A DNA stretch of 18,155 nucleotides from an uncultured Eggerthellaceae bacterium (GCA_910589135.1 CAJUSL010000038.1:1-18155); one strand, 5' to 3'. Counted from the stretch's first letter, positions 6,302 through 14,795 are shown. The notes: a model not told the origin generated them from the sequence alone. Translations and numbers: made by a program.

Positions 6302-8511
6302 TGCCTCACCCCCATAGCCGTCCCAATCGCCCCGTCGACGGCCGCGATGCACTGCTCGACGAAGCCGCCGGCTGCTTCCGCCGCCGATTGCGGCAGCGTG
6401 ATTTCCACGGGAATCGTCACCCCTCCGACGGGAAGCTCGATTTCGGCAATCGTGATGGTCGTCTCCGTCAGGACCTGGGTGACGGCATCAGGCAGCCCCG
6501 ATGCCAGGGCGGACACGAGGCCGCCGGACGCCGAATCGGAGAGCGCCTGGGCCTTCGCTTGACGGAAGCGGACGGCAAAGGCACCGTCGTCGGCATCTGC
6601 CACATGGCCCGTGTTGAGAAGCGCCGGCTTCAGCGCATTCAGGTTCGCCGGCTCGAGCCCCGCCGCCTCCACGGCCGAGGACAACGCCCCCTGCGCCCAT
6701 GTCCCCAGGCCGCTGAATGTGCCGACCGAAAACGCATCGAGCCCTTTGTCGACCGCATCCGAAAGCGCGGCCTGCCCGTTCTCGTACGCCTTCAGCAGGC
6801 CGTTCCAGCAATCGAGGACGATTCGTGCGGCGCCGACGGCAGCCCCTCCGTCTTGGCCGAACCCGTCAAGCAAAGACGTGATGACAGACGAGCTGTCGTC
6901 GGAGGCGTCCTCGACCAGCGACGCCGCCGCAACCGCAGCCCTCGTCCCCAGCACCGTCCCACCCGACACGAACGAGCTCTCGAACCCGGAATCGGCAGCG
7001 CTTGCCGCAAGGTTCACCACCACGCAGATCGCACCCGACGACCCCGGCGGCACAGCCGATATGCGCTGGCCGCCGATGCCGGACAACAGCGACGATATCC
7101 TGTCCAGAAGCGGCTGGGCCTTGTCCTTCGCCTGCTCGACCAGAGGGCTCATCTCGTCACGCGCCTGCTGGTACGCAACGGCGGCCTGCCGAATCTTCTC
7201 GTAGTGGTGTTCGAAGCCGTTCGCGATGTTGGTGGACGCCGACGCGACGTTGCCGATGCTCTCCAACGAGAACCCGCACGTTGGGCACCCGTCGCATTCG
7301 CCGCTCTCGAGCGCGGACACGGTCCGCCGTCCGCCCGGGGCGCCTGCTGCCGGGCATCCCGCATAGGCGTGCATCGTCCCGTCCGCGGACACGGGAAAGG
7401 CCGCCTCGCCGTACAGCCGGGACTGCTTGAACTCGTTCACGTTGCGGAAGAGCTTCGGGAAGTTCGCCTGGAAGGACTCGCCGTCCTCCCGCACGAAGCC
7501 GTCGCGTTCCAATTCCTCGAGCGCATAGCCGTAGAAGATCATCCGCAGATGATAGCTTGCCTTCTCGGCCACGCTCCCCGAAGGCTCCGCCTCGTGGCTT
7601 TTTCTCAGGCGGTAATAGCTCTTCGCCCGCTCGAGCGCCACCGAAAACGACCACGCGTCGACGCTCGCGTAGGAAGGGTTCTGCGACTCGGGCATCCACG
7701 GGAAGCGGCCGGCGCGCTCGTACTGGCAATAGGCCGGCGCGGCTCCGCAATCGTGCTCGAACGCAACCTGCTTGGCCTCGGCCGCCTTCTTCGCCGCCTC
7801 CTCGGCCGCCGCGGCCTTCTCCCGTATCTCGGGGGCCTCCGCGTCCACGTCTTCCGACAGCTCGGCGAGCCCATCGCCTGGCACGGCATCGATGTCTTCG
7901 CCCTTCTCGGGGACGAGCACGCCTATCGCGAAATAGTGCGCCTCCATCGCGCCGCCGTTGCACGCGCTTGCGACGCTTGCCGCGCTGGCTGCGGCGAGAA
8001 ACGGCAGCAGGCTCTGCAGGCGGTTCAGCCCCCAGGTCGCCTTCTCCGCAAACTGGTCGCGGGCCTTGACCACCTTGCCGCCCAGCGAGATGAGCTGCTC
8101 GGACACCGGTGCCGCAGGCGGCACGCATGCCGCAACGATGCCGATGCCGTACACCGTTCCCGCCAAAAGCGTCATCGAGAGCACCACCGCATCGCACGTC
8201 CTCACCGCAACCATGAACTCGGCCACCTCGCTCTCGGCAGCAAGAGCCGCGACGTCCGCAACCTCCTGGATTTCCGAAGCCGCCGACCCTACCCGGTACA
8301 GCTGCGCCCCGGAGAACAAAAGCGACAGGCAGAGTAGGAGGGACACGGCCATTCCGACGGTGGTGATGCCGTCTTCGTCTCTTATCAGGTCTTTTGCATG
8401 CGCCGTCTTCATGGAATGGCCGGATCCCTCCCCTCTGCATGCCAACGCAGGCAGCCTCCGCCGCTCCTTCTGCGCTTTCGGCCTTCGCCTCGCCCTTGCT
8501 CCACCGCTCAT
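6292..8511 (-). CDS. Large TadG-like pilus-assembly protein
   Basis: A 739-residue membrane-anchored protein. It has an Arg/Lys-rich start, then RDEDGITTVGMAV and a hydrophobic segment near 52-70, followed by ASEIQEVADVAALAAESEVA: the arrangement of the TadG N-terminal domain, where the helix after the membrane segment carries ADxAALA. Two more hydrophobic stretches lie near 105-125 and 155-180. An Ala/Glu/Lys-rich likely coiled coil follows, then a long extracytoplasmic part with a cysteine cluster CDGCPTC and other cysteines. TadG proteins are usually shorter and often carry a von Willebrand domain, which I do not see. The start ATG at 8511 overlaps the previous stop (ATGA); ATG 8412 is an alternative giving 706 residues but has a poorly spaced ribosome site. 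Confidence 0.75.
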   Translation of the reverse strand: MSGGARARRRPKAQKERRRLPALACRGEGSGHSMKTAHAKDLIRDEDGITTVGMAVSLLLCLSLLFSGAQLYRVGSAASEIQEVADVAALAAESEVAEFMVAVRTCDAVVLSMTLLAGTVYGIGIVAACVPPAAPVSEQLISLGGKVVKARDQFAEKATWGLNRLQSLLPFLAAASAASVASACNGGAMEAHYFAIGVLVPEKGEDIDAVPGDGLAELSEDVDAEAPEIREKAAAAEEAAKKAAEAKQVAFEHDCGAAPAYCQYERAGRFPWMPESQNPSYASVDAWSFSVALERAKSYYRLRKSHEAEPSGSVAEKASYHLRMIFYGYALEELERDGFVREDGESFQANFPKLFRNVNEFKQSRLYGEAAFPVSADGTMHAYAGCPAAGAPGGRRTVSALESGECDGCPTCGFSLESIGNVASASTNIANGFEHHYEKIRQAAVAYQQARDEMSPLVEQAKDKAQPLLDRISSLLSGIGGQRISAVPPGSSGAICVVVNLAASAADSGFESSFVSGGTVLGTRAAVAAASLVEDASDDSSSVITSLLDGFGQDGGAAVGAARIVLDCWNGLLKAYENGQAALSDAVDKGLDAFSVGTFSGLGTWAQGALSSAVEAAGLEPANLNALKPALLNTGHVADADDGAFAVRFRQAKAQALSDSASGGLVSALASGLPDAVTQVLTETTITIAEIELPVGGVTIPVEITLPQSAAEAAGGFVEQCIAAVDGAIGTAMGVRQWG

Positions 8512-9032
8512 ATCCCCACCCATCCTGCAGGGTCGCGCCCGTCCACCACTCCATCTATCCAGTCGGGCTGGACCTGCTGCTCCGATTCCACCGACAGCTC
8601 GAGATTGCCGCCTGCATTCGTCATCCCCATGAAGGCCATCGCGCCATCCAGCAGCGGCAGCGGCCTCACCTCCGTGGTCAGGCGCACGCGCGTCACGTTC
8701 GACGCCTCGTTGCCCGACAGCTCTATCCGCCACGAGCAGCCCCCCGAATGGACGTGGAACTGATCGAGCTCGGGTATGGCCCCCAGACGCCGCCTGATGA
8801 AGTCCTCGCTCAACCCCGCCCCGTCGCCTGAAGCCGTCGCAAGCAGGCGGCATCCCTCCGCCGCGGCGCCCTGCATGACGATCCTGTCGTACAGCAGGAT
8901 GCCCGGCTGCAGAAGAAGCAGCACCAGCACGAGAAGCACCGGCAACGCGAACGATGCCTCCACGCTGGACTGTCCGCACCGGGCCGCAAGCCAGCGGGCC
9001 ACCAGCCTCCAGAAACCTCTAGCACCCCGCAT
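8508..9032 (-). CDS. TadE-like pseudopilin
   Basis: A 174-residue protein: basic leader, then G-QSSVEA with Glu at +5, and a long hydrophobic run LPVLLVLVLLLLQPGILL at about 29-46, the hallmark of TadE-type pseudopilins (class III prepilin-like). An extracytoplasmic domain of about 120 residues follows with several Val/Leu strands. The ATG at 9032 is preceded by GAGG three bases upstream and lies 4 bp after the stop of Flp pilin 2. Its own stop overlaps the TadG-like start (ATGA). TadE is required for assembly of Flp fibres. The frame is open upstream, but only through the pilin gene, so the longer reading is not used. Confidence 0.85.
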   Translation of the reverse strand: MRGARGFWRLVARWLAARCGQSSVEASFALPVLLVLVLLLLQPGILLYDRIVMQGAAAEGCRLLATASGDGAGLSEDFIRRRLGAIPELDQFHVHSGGCSWRIELSGNEASNVTRVRLTTEVRPLPLLDGAMAFMGMTNAGGNLELSVESEQQVQPDWIDGVVDGRDPAGWVGI

Positions 9033-9036
9033 CGCC

Positions 9037-9237
9037 TCAGTAGCAGAAGACGTCCGCAACGCTTCCCGCCATGCCCTGGATGTTGTGCGACGCCGACGCG
9101 ACGGCATGCTGCACGAACACGCCTCCGTCGACGGCGCCCCAAAGCATCCCAAGCCCGACGACGACCGCAAGCGACGCCGCCAGCACCACCGCGTATTCGA
9201 CCGTCGACTGCCCGCGCTCGTCCGACGCGAATCCCAT
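9037..9237 (-). CDS. Flp-type pilin 2
   Basis: A 66-residue Flp/Fap pilin. After a 9-residue leader ending in ERG comes QSTVEY, the exact Flp processing motif (Gly before the cut, Glu+5, Tyr+6), then a hydrophobic helix AVVLAASLAVVVGLGMLWG. The C-terminal part is small and neutral, ending with Cys-Tyr. Mature length would be about 57 residues, normal for Flp. Start ATG at 9237 has a GGCGG 6 bases upstream, the same spacing and sequence as before Flp pilin 1. It may be the major or an alternative pilin subunit. The C-terminal cysteine is unusual and could allow covalent linkage. Confidence 0.87.
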   Translation of the reverse strand: MGFASDERGQSTVEYAVVLAASLAVVVGLGMLWGAVDGGVFVQHAVASASHNIQGMAGSVADVFCY

Positions 9238-9302
9238 GAGAACCCGCCTGAAGTGCGCGTCCGCCCGCCTGCCACGCTCGAACCTCCTCGCTATCGCGCC
9301 CT

Positions 9303-9632
9303 CTAGAGCCCTTGGATGCCGCTTGCAATGGCCTGCCACAGCTCCTCGAGCTTCGGTCGGAAGACCGTTATCGCAAGAATGGCGATGACGACCAAGACGC
9401 CCACGAGGATGGCGTATTCCGTGGTGCCTTGGCCCTTCTCGCAGGCCAGCTTCGCCTGAAGCCGTGCCGCGAGGGAAGCCGTCGTGTCCGTAAAACGCCC
9501 TCGGATTCCCCGGAACCCATCCCCGGCTGACAGCCTTCGCGTAACGCGCTTCGTCCAACCAAGCCTTCCGTTCTTGCATTCCTTCCACATCTGCAACCAC
9601 CTTTCCCGTCCTGCTTCCGTCTTTCCTTCCAT
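9303..9632 (-). CDS. Flp-type pilin 1 with unusually long leader
   Basis: A 109-residue pilin precursor. At residue 67 the Gly of EKG precedes QGTTEY (Glu+5, Tyr+6), then the hydrophobic helix AILVGVLVVIAILAITVF and a short C-terminal end LEELWQAIASGIQGL, giving a mature pilin of 42 residues. The leader would be 67 residues (52 if ATG 9590, with AAAGGTGG 6 bases upstream, is the real start); Flp leaders are usually 10-25. No in-frame ATG, GTG or TTG lies closer to the cleavage site. ATG 9632 overlaps the tadC stop (TGATG). The leader is rich in Arg/Lys/Trp. Polymerisation after cleavage by a prepilin peptidase is assumed from the family. Confidence 0.82.
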   Translation of the reverse strand: MEGKTEAGRERWLQMWKECKNGRLGWTKRVTRRLSAGDGFRGIRGRFTDTTASLAARLQAKLACEKGQGTTEYAILVGVLVVIAILAITVFRPKLEELWQAIASGIQGL

Positions 9633-10564
9633 CAGAACCCGCCCTGGATCAGCTCCAGAAGAACGGGGCCCAACACCATGATCAGCATCGCTGGAAGAAT
9701 GAGGACGCCTGTCGGCACCATCATCTTCACGGGAGCCTTGGCAATGCGCTCCTCCCGGTCCGCCTGGTAGGCGCTGCGCGCCTCGGCCGCATCGCTTTCC
9801 AAGCTGGACACCATCGACGACCCGTAGCGAATCGACTTGACCACCGTCTCCACCACCCGCGAGAACACCACCGAGTCGTAGGTGGCGGCAAGGCCGCGCA
9901 GGGCCTCGTCGCGTCTCGCAAGCCCGCAGCTCCACTGCACCCGTGCGTTTTCGAGCTCGCGCGACAGCAGCGTGTCGAAGTGGCTCGCATAGATGCGCAG
10001 GCTCGCGTCGAACGGAAGCCCGCTGCGCATGCCCAGCGCAACCACGTCCAGCATCTCGGGCAGGTGGCGCTCTGCTTCCCGCGCCCGCTCCTTCACCCGC
10101 GTACGCAGGGCATACCCAGGCATCTTGAAGCCGATCGCCGCGCCTGCAACCGCAAGCACGAAGGCAAGCTGGCCCGAGAACAGAAGCCCGCACGCAAGGC
10201 CGGCCGCTGCGCACGCGATTGCCATCCTTGCACGCATCTCCGCATAGGCACGGGCGCTGACCCTCCCTTCCAGGCCCGCAAGCCTGGCCATGGACGCGAA
10301 CCCCTCCCCCGCCCCGATGCCGCGAAAGGCCGCACGCCGCCCGCGGCCGAGGGCAAGCTGCTGCGTCAAACGCTCCATGCTTGCGACCATTCGATCGGCT
10401 GCCGAAGCGGCACGTCCCTCTTGCGCCAGGCCTTCGGCGGCGACGATGGATGCCTTGTGCCTACGCGCGCGGGCATGGCTCTCGTAAGCACGCCACAGGT
10501 TGAATCCGCACGCGACCGACAACGCACACGCGCCAACGACGGCGGCCGTCTCCACGAACCCCAT
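9632..10564 (-). CDS. tadC: TadC-like inner-membrane platform protein
   Basis: A 310-residue polytopic protein of the type II secretion F (GspF/PilC) superfamily. Hydrophobic segments lie at about 5-22, 113-130, 132-148 and 283-305. The cytoplasmic helical domain at 160-280 has the family pattern LPEMLDVVALGMRSGLPFDASL and a repeated Ala/Glu-rich helix. TadB and TadC together form the membrane base that transmits TadA ATPase motion to pilin polymerisation. The ATG lies 1 bp after the tadB stop, with GGAGG 9 bases upstream. The next gene, Flp pilin 1, overlaps its stop by one base. Identification rests on domain pattern and order after tadB. Confidence 0.9.
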   Translation of the reverse strand: MGFVETAAVVGACALSVACGFNLWRAYESHARARRHKASIVAAEGLAQEGRAASAADRMVASMERLTQQLALGRGRRAAFRGIGAGEGFASMARLAGLEGRVSARAYAEMRARMAIACAAAGLACGLLFSGQLAFVLAVAGAAIGFKMPGYALRTRVKERAREAERHLPEMLDVVALGMRSGLPFDASLRIYASHFDTLLSRELENARVQWSCGLARRDEALRGLAATYDSVVFSRVVETVVKSIRYGSSMVSSLESDAAEARSAYQADREERIAKAPVKMMVPTGVLILPAMLIMVLGPVLLELIQGGF

Positions 10565-10565
10565 G

Positions 10566-11537
10566 TCAAGCAGCCTCCACCTTCAGCATGCGGCGCACGA
10601 TCACCACGCCCGCCATCTGCATGACCAACGCCAACGCGAGCACCGCCATTCCCAGCACGCTCGAGAAGAACGGCGACAGGAAATCGGGGCTCATCAGCGA
10701 AAACAACGCAACCAGCAGAAACGGCATCACCGTCACGATGCTCGCCGACAGCTTCGCCTGCGCGGTCTGCACGCGCAGCGAACGCATCAGCTTCAACTCG
10801 CCTTCGATGGACTCGGTGGCGGACTCGAGCACGGGGGCGATGCTGCCGCCGCTCTTGTGCTGCACGTCCAAAGCCACGGCCACGAACGACAGCTCGGGAA
10901 GCCTCGCGTTGCCGCGCATCGGCGACAGCGCCTCCGTGGTGGTCGCGCCCATTTCGAGGCGGTCGGCCGCCACGGAAAGCAAATGGCTCAGATAGCCGTC
11001 CGATTCCTGCGACGCCTCCGTGAGCGTCTGAGGCAAGGAATGGCCCGATCGGAACGACATGCCCAGCGTGCGCAGCACGTCGGGAATCTCCTCGCGCATC
11101 GCAAGGTTGCGCTTCTCGCTCCTGTTCCTGACGTAGGCGACGGCGCCGATGAAGACGACGCAGCCGAAGGCGGCACCGAACGTGAGGGAGCCGCCGAGCA
11201 GGGAGCCTGCCACCACGGCCACGATGACCGCCGCGCCCAGCAGGGACAGCAGGGCCTCCTTGGTGAAGTCGGCGCCGCGCTCCTGCAGCAGCAGGACGGC
11301 GCTCTGGCAAGCGTCGTCGAGATAGGCGTACTTCGCGAACGCCTTCCTCGCCGGCCCGCGCAGGGGCCGCACGCCGCCCTTGAGCTTCAGCATCAACTGC
11401 TCGGTGCGGCTCGACGCAAGCATCGACGCAGCAACGGCGCGCCGGGCGACGGCCTCGTACACGCAGCTGGCAAGGCTGGCAGCAGCCGCCATGGCGAACA
11501 AACCGGCCGCCAACGCAAGCATTCCCGTAACGCTCAT
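10566..11537 (-). CDS. tadB: TadB-like inner-membrane platform protein
   Basis: A 323-residue membrane protein of the GspF superfamily. Hydrophobic segments at about 5-25, 96-135, 265-282 and 293-315 bracket a cytoplasmic helical domain at 145-260 with REEIPDVLRTLGMSFRSGHSLP and a later helix with HKSGGSIAPVLESA. It partners TadC and the TadA ATPase in pilus assembly. The ATG at 11537 overlaps the tadA stop (ATGA), and GGAGG lies about 10 bases upstream, so translation is coupled. The open frame extends upstream only as an out-of-frame reading of tadA. Confidence 0.92.
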   Translation of the reverse strand: MSVTGMLALAAGLFAMAAAASLASCVYEAVARRAVAASMLASSRTEQLMLKLKGGVRPLRGPARKAFAKYAYLDDACQSAVLLLQERGADFTKEALLSLLGAAVIVAVVAGSLLGGSLTFGAAFGCVVFIGAVAYVRNRSEKRNLAMREEIPDVLRTLGMSFRSGHSLPQTLTEASQESDGYLSHLLSVAADRLEMGATTTEALSPMRGNARLPELSFVAVALDVQHKSGGSIAPVLESATESIEGELKLMRSLRVQTAQAKLSASIVTVMPFLLVALFSLMSPDFLSPFFSSVLGMAVLALALVMQMAGVVIVRRMLKVEAA

Positions 11538-12868
11538 CGGACGAACACCTCCCTCTCCCACGCATCCAGCTCGCCGACGTCCAGCGGAAACGCGAACGGC
11601 CGGCGGCGCACCTCCTCGACCAGGCGCGGCACTCGCCTCCACCTGCCAGGCTGCGCGCACGAATCTCGCTCGTACACGCGCTGGACGTCGCAGGCGCGCT
11701 TCCTCCTGTCGTAGGCCACTTCCGCAATGGCCTGGAGGTACCGGCTTCCATCGCCGCCGCGCGAGACCTGCACGATGTAATGGAACGCGTTGCCGATCTG
11801 CGCCTCGATGGCGTCCACGGGAAGGTTCACCGCGTAACGGACCATGGTTATCATGCGGTCGACCACGTCCTCAGGCGAATTGGCGTGCAGCGTCGTAAGC
11901 GACCCGTCATGCCCGGTGTTCATGGCCTGCAGCATGTCCAAGGCCTCCCCACTGCGGCATTCGCCGACGATGATGCGGTCGGGCCGCATGCGCAGCGCGT
12001 TTATCACCAGCTCGCGGATGGTCACCTCGCCCGTCCCCTCCGCGTTGCGAGGACGAGCCTCCAGGCGCACCACGTGGTTGACCTCGTCGAACTTGAGCTC
12101 CGCGGAGTCCTCTATCGTGATGACCCTCTCGTCGGGCGACACGAGCCTCGACAGAGCGTTCAGCATGGTCGTCTTGCCCGACCCGGTGCCCCCCGACACC
12201 ACGACGTTGCGCCTCGCCTTCACCAGCCACCCCAGAAAGCGCATGACCGTCTCGTCGAACGAGCCGAAGTCGCGCATCTCCTCGAGCGACAGCGCCCGGC
12301 GCGTGAACGCGCGTATCGTGAGATGCGGGCCGTCCATGGCGATAGGCGGAATGACGGCGTGCACGCGATGCCCCTGCGCAAGGCGCGCGTTGACCATCGG
12401 CGAGCTCTCGTCGATGCGGCGCCCAAGCGGCCCGATGATGCGGTCGATCAGCACGCGCACCTGTTCGTCGCTGTCGAAGGACAGCTCGCTTTTCACCAGC
12501 TTCCCGTCGCGCTCGAAGAAGATGCTGCTCGAGCCGTTGACCATGATCTCGGTCACGCTCTCGTCGTCGACCAGGCTCTCCACCGGGCCCATGCCGAACA
12601 CCACATCGATCAGCTCCTCGACGAGCGCCCGCTTCTCCGCGCCGGAAAGCGGATCCCATTTCGACTCGGCCAAGGCATGCCTGCATGAAGACCGAAGCTC
12701 GTTGCGGGCGCGCTGCGGGTTGTCCACCATGATTGCCGCGATGGCCTCGAGCGACGTCCAGTTCCGTATGTCGCGCCTTAGCTGCTCGACGTTCAGCCCC
12801 GTCGGGACGCCGTCGGCATCGGCAGAGTTCATTCCCTCCACTTCGCGCACCCGGTCGGTGAGTGTCAT
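11534..12868 (-). CDS. tadA: TadA/CpaF-family pilus assembly ATPase
   Basis: A 444-residue secretion ATPase that powers Flp pilus assembly at the inner face of the membrane. Visible motifs: an N-terminal domain with MGPVESLVDDESVTEIMVNG at 93-112, Walker A SGGTGSGKTT at 225-234, Asp box TIEDSAELKF at 251-260, Walker B RPDRIIVGECRSGEAL at 295-310 with catalytic Glu303, and His box TGHDGSLTTLHAN at 318-330. All key residues are present. The ATG at 12868 has GGAGGTG 5 bases upstream and overlaps the stop of the tadZ-like gene (ATGA). Length is standard for CpaF/TadA. It sits between the TadZ-like localisation factor and the TadB/TadC platform, the usual order. Confidence 0.97.
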   Translation of the reverse strand: MTLTDRVREVEGMNSADADGVPTGLNVEQLRRDIRNWTSLEAIAAIMVDNPQRARNELRSSCRHALAESKWDPLSGAEKRALVEELIDVVFGMGPVESLVDDESVTEIMVNGSSSIFFERDGKLVKSELSFDSDEQVRVLIDRIIGPLGRRIDESSPMVNARLAQGHRVHAVIPPIAMDGPHLTIRAFTRRALSLEEMRDFGSFDETVMRFLGWLVKARRNVVVSGGTGSGKTTMLNALSRLVSPDERVITIEDSAELKFDEVNHVVRLEARPRNAEGTGEVTIRELVINALRMRPDRIIVGECRSGEALDMLQAMNTGHDGSLTTLHANSPEDVVDRMITMVRYAVNLPVDAIEAQIGNAFHYIVQVSRGGDGSRYLQAIAEVAYDRRKRACDVQRVYERDSCAQPGRWRRVPRLVEEVRRRPFAFPLDVGELDAWEREVFVR

Positions 12869-14109
12869 GGGAGCACCTCCCCCAGCATCGCGTCCACACT
12901 GCTGCAAAAGTCGTTCCTGGAAGCGGCCAGTTCGCCGGCCAGCCCCGCCCCCAGCAGCTCCTCGACCTCCGAGCCGCCTTCCTTGAGCTCGAACACCTGC
13001 GTGCCGTGCATCACGTTCGCGATGTCCACCGCCGAGAACAGCGCCCCGCGCTCGCACCGGTTCAGCGCATAGGCGAAGGACCCCGTCGCAATGCCCAACC
13101 GCAGGCAAAGGTCGAGCGCATGCTGGCACGACCTCACCGAGGATGCGCGCTGGTCCAGCAGGAACACTGCGCAATTGCTGCGCTCCAGCAGCTGCGCGTG
13201 GCTTTCCGTCCAGCTCGACCCGGTGTTGACGAGAATCATCTCGAACGCGGCGGCGAACAGCTCGACGAGCTCGGCCAGATGCGGGCCCAGCTCCTCGGAA
13301 CGCTCCAGCCGCCTCGGCGCGTACGCCAGCACCGGCTCGCCCGGGCGCGCCCTTCCGGCAAGGGCGGCCACCTGGGAAGGGTCCTCCAACACCTCGTCGA
13401 TGCACAAGGCCTCGACTGCACCCATCATGTGCCGCAAGTCGCCGAATTGCAGGTCGCAGTCGATCACCGCCGTCTTGAAGCCGCGTCTGCAGCACCGAAA
13501 GGCGCCGACCGCCGTGAATGCGCTCTTCCCCACGCCTCCGCTGCCGCTCATCACCGACAGCACGAAGGCGCTCGTCTCCTTCTTCGGAACGATCGGCGGG
13601 ACCAGCTTCAGCGGCTCGAGCCGAGAGGCGCACTCCACCTGCTCGGAGGCCGCCTTCCCCGCCTTGCCCGGCGTCTCCTTCGATGCCTTCTCCGGCGCAC
13701 GCCCTGCGCTCGGCGCGTCCATCGGCTGCGCCGAGCGCTCCGCAGGCCTCCTGCGCCGCCGCTCCGAGGAGAACCGGTCCCGGAAGGCGGACGCCGTCAG
13801 CATCCCCGTGATACGCGCCTGGTTCGCACGGCTGACGTCCGAGCCGCTCGGTTCGGACATGACCAGATACACCGGCAGCGCGGCATTGTCCGCACGCAGC
13901 GCCGCCGCCAGATTGATGCCCGGCACGTCATCGCTCGAGACGATCCACGCCTCGTCGATAAGGCCGTCGGTCGCCGCCTGCTCCCGCACGTCCACAGCGT
14001 CGGAGGCGGCCACAAGCCAGCCTTCGGCGTCGATGTTTACGTCTTCCAGCCCCAAAAGCGCAGGCCTCACCAGGCTTTCCGTGTCGGCGCCCAACAATAT
14101 CCTTCCCAT
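12865..14109 (-). CDS. TadZ/CpaE-like pilus localisation ATPase
   Basis: A 414-residue protein with the TadZ/CpaE layout: an N-terminal receiver-like domain (about 1-110), a basic, Pro/Ala-rich linker (about 112-175) and a ParA/MinD-like ATPase domain. The ATPase has SGSGGVGKS at 188-196 and VIDCDLQFGDL at 215-225. The lysine that starts a standard deviant Walker A (KGGxGKS) is replaced by Ser190, while the second Lys195 is kept. TadZ proteins place the Tad machine at the cell pole, and some have such atypical boxes. Start ATG 14109 follows GGGAGG by 5 bases, 2 bp after the cpaB-like stop; its own stop overlaps tadA. Confidence 0.88.
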   Translation of the reverse strand: MGRILLGADTESLVRPALLGLEDVNIDAEGWLVAASDAVDVREQAATDGLIDEAWIVSSDDVPGINLAAALRADNAALPVYLVMSEPSGSDVSRANQARITGMLTASAFRDRFSSERRRRRPAERSAQPMDAPSAGRAPEKASKETPGKAGKAASEQVECASRLEPLKLVPPIVPKKETSAFVLSVMSGSGGVGKSAFTAVGAFRCCRRGFKTAVIDCDLQFGDLRHMMGAVEALCIDEVLEDPSQVAALAGRARPGEPVLAYAPRRLERSEELGPHLAELVELFAAAFEMILVNTGSSWTESHAQLLERSNCAVFLLDQRASSVRSCQHALDLCLRLGIATGSFAYALNRCERGALFSAVDIANVMHGTQVFELKEGGSEVEELLGAGLAGELAASRNDFCSSVDAMLGEVLP

Positions 14110-14111
14110 GG

Positions 14112-14795
14112 CTACCTCCCATCCTGCGTCGAGTCCGCCGCAGCGGGCAGCGCGAAATATATCTGCAGGTTCTCCGAGGCGGCCACCAATTCCTGCACCG
14201 CCTCCGGGCGAACCGCCAAGGTCACCCAGGCGCTTGCCGCACCCGTCGACGATTCCGTCGACATGCTCGTCGCCAGCACCTGCACGCCGGAGGCAAGCTT
14301 CGCGGTAGAAGCGGGTCCTGCGGCGTACACGTCGGTCGCCATACCCGCCGAAAGCGCGCCGCCCACCGCCTGAACCTCGCGCGTGGGGACGCTGACGGCC
14401 ACCAGCCCCGACGGCACCTCGATTTCCGACGCGTCAAATCCAAAGCGCGCGTTCGACACCACTTCGCCGGCCAGTATCGTCGAGCCCACCTGCTTGCCCA
14501 CGGCATCTTTCTTCTCCGTCACCGCGTTCGCAGGAAGCAGGGGCGCTATCCACGTCTTCGTCTCGACGTCGCCGTCGAGGATGGTCTCTCCGGCCATGAT
14601 GTCGCGCTTGGCGACGCAGACGTCTATCTGGTCGCCGCCGTACCTCGACAGCATCTCGGCTTGCGCCGCCGTCGCCTGGTCGTTCACCTGGGCGACGTAC
14701 AGGCCGACGCACAACGCGCACGCAATGCCGCACGCGACGCCTATGACGACGGACCGGTCCCTCTTCGACATCCTGAATTTCGTGAACTTCGGCAT
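14112..14795 (-). CDS. cpaB: CpaB/RcpC-like pilus assembly protein
   Basis: A 227-residue protein with one membrane segment at about 16-37 and a SAF domain at about 57-118 (IDVCVAKRDIMAGETILDGD and the later GSTILAGEVVSNARF). The remainder is the extracytoplasmic RcpC/CpaB domain, ending in a Ser/Asp-rich tail. In Gram-negative Tad systems CpaB/RcpC works near the secretin; Gram-positive loci keep it without a secretin, with a role in pilus passage or modification that is not settled. It is the first gene of the Tad operon. Start ATG 14795 has GAGG 6 bases upstream; a second ATG nine codons in is an alternative. Confidence 0.9.
   Translation of the reverse strand: MPKFTKFRMSKRDRSVVIGVACGIACALCVGLYVAQVNDQATAAQAEMLSRYGGDQIDVCVAKRDIMAGETILDGDVETKTWIAPLLPANAVTEKKDAVGKQVGSTILAGEVVSNARFGFDASEIEVPSGLVAVSVPTREVQAVGGALSAGMATDVYAAGPASTAKLASGVQVLATSMSTESSTGAASAWVTLAVRPEAVQELVAASENLQIYFALPAAADSTQDGR

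Noticed and set aside
6301..8337. Long plus-strand open frame (678 codons) opposite the TadG-like gene
   Set aside because: Arg/His-rich low-quality translation typical of GC-rich antisense shadow; no ribosome site; the minus-strand frame has the membrane segment and operon overlaps.
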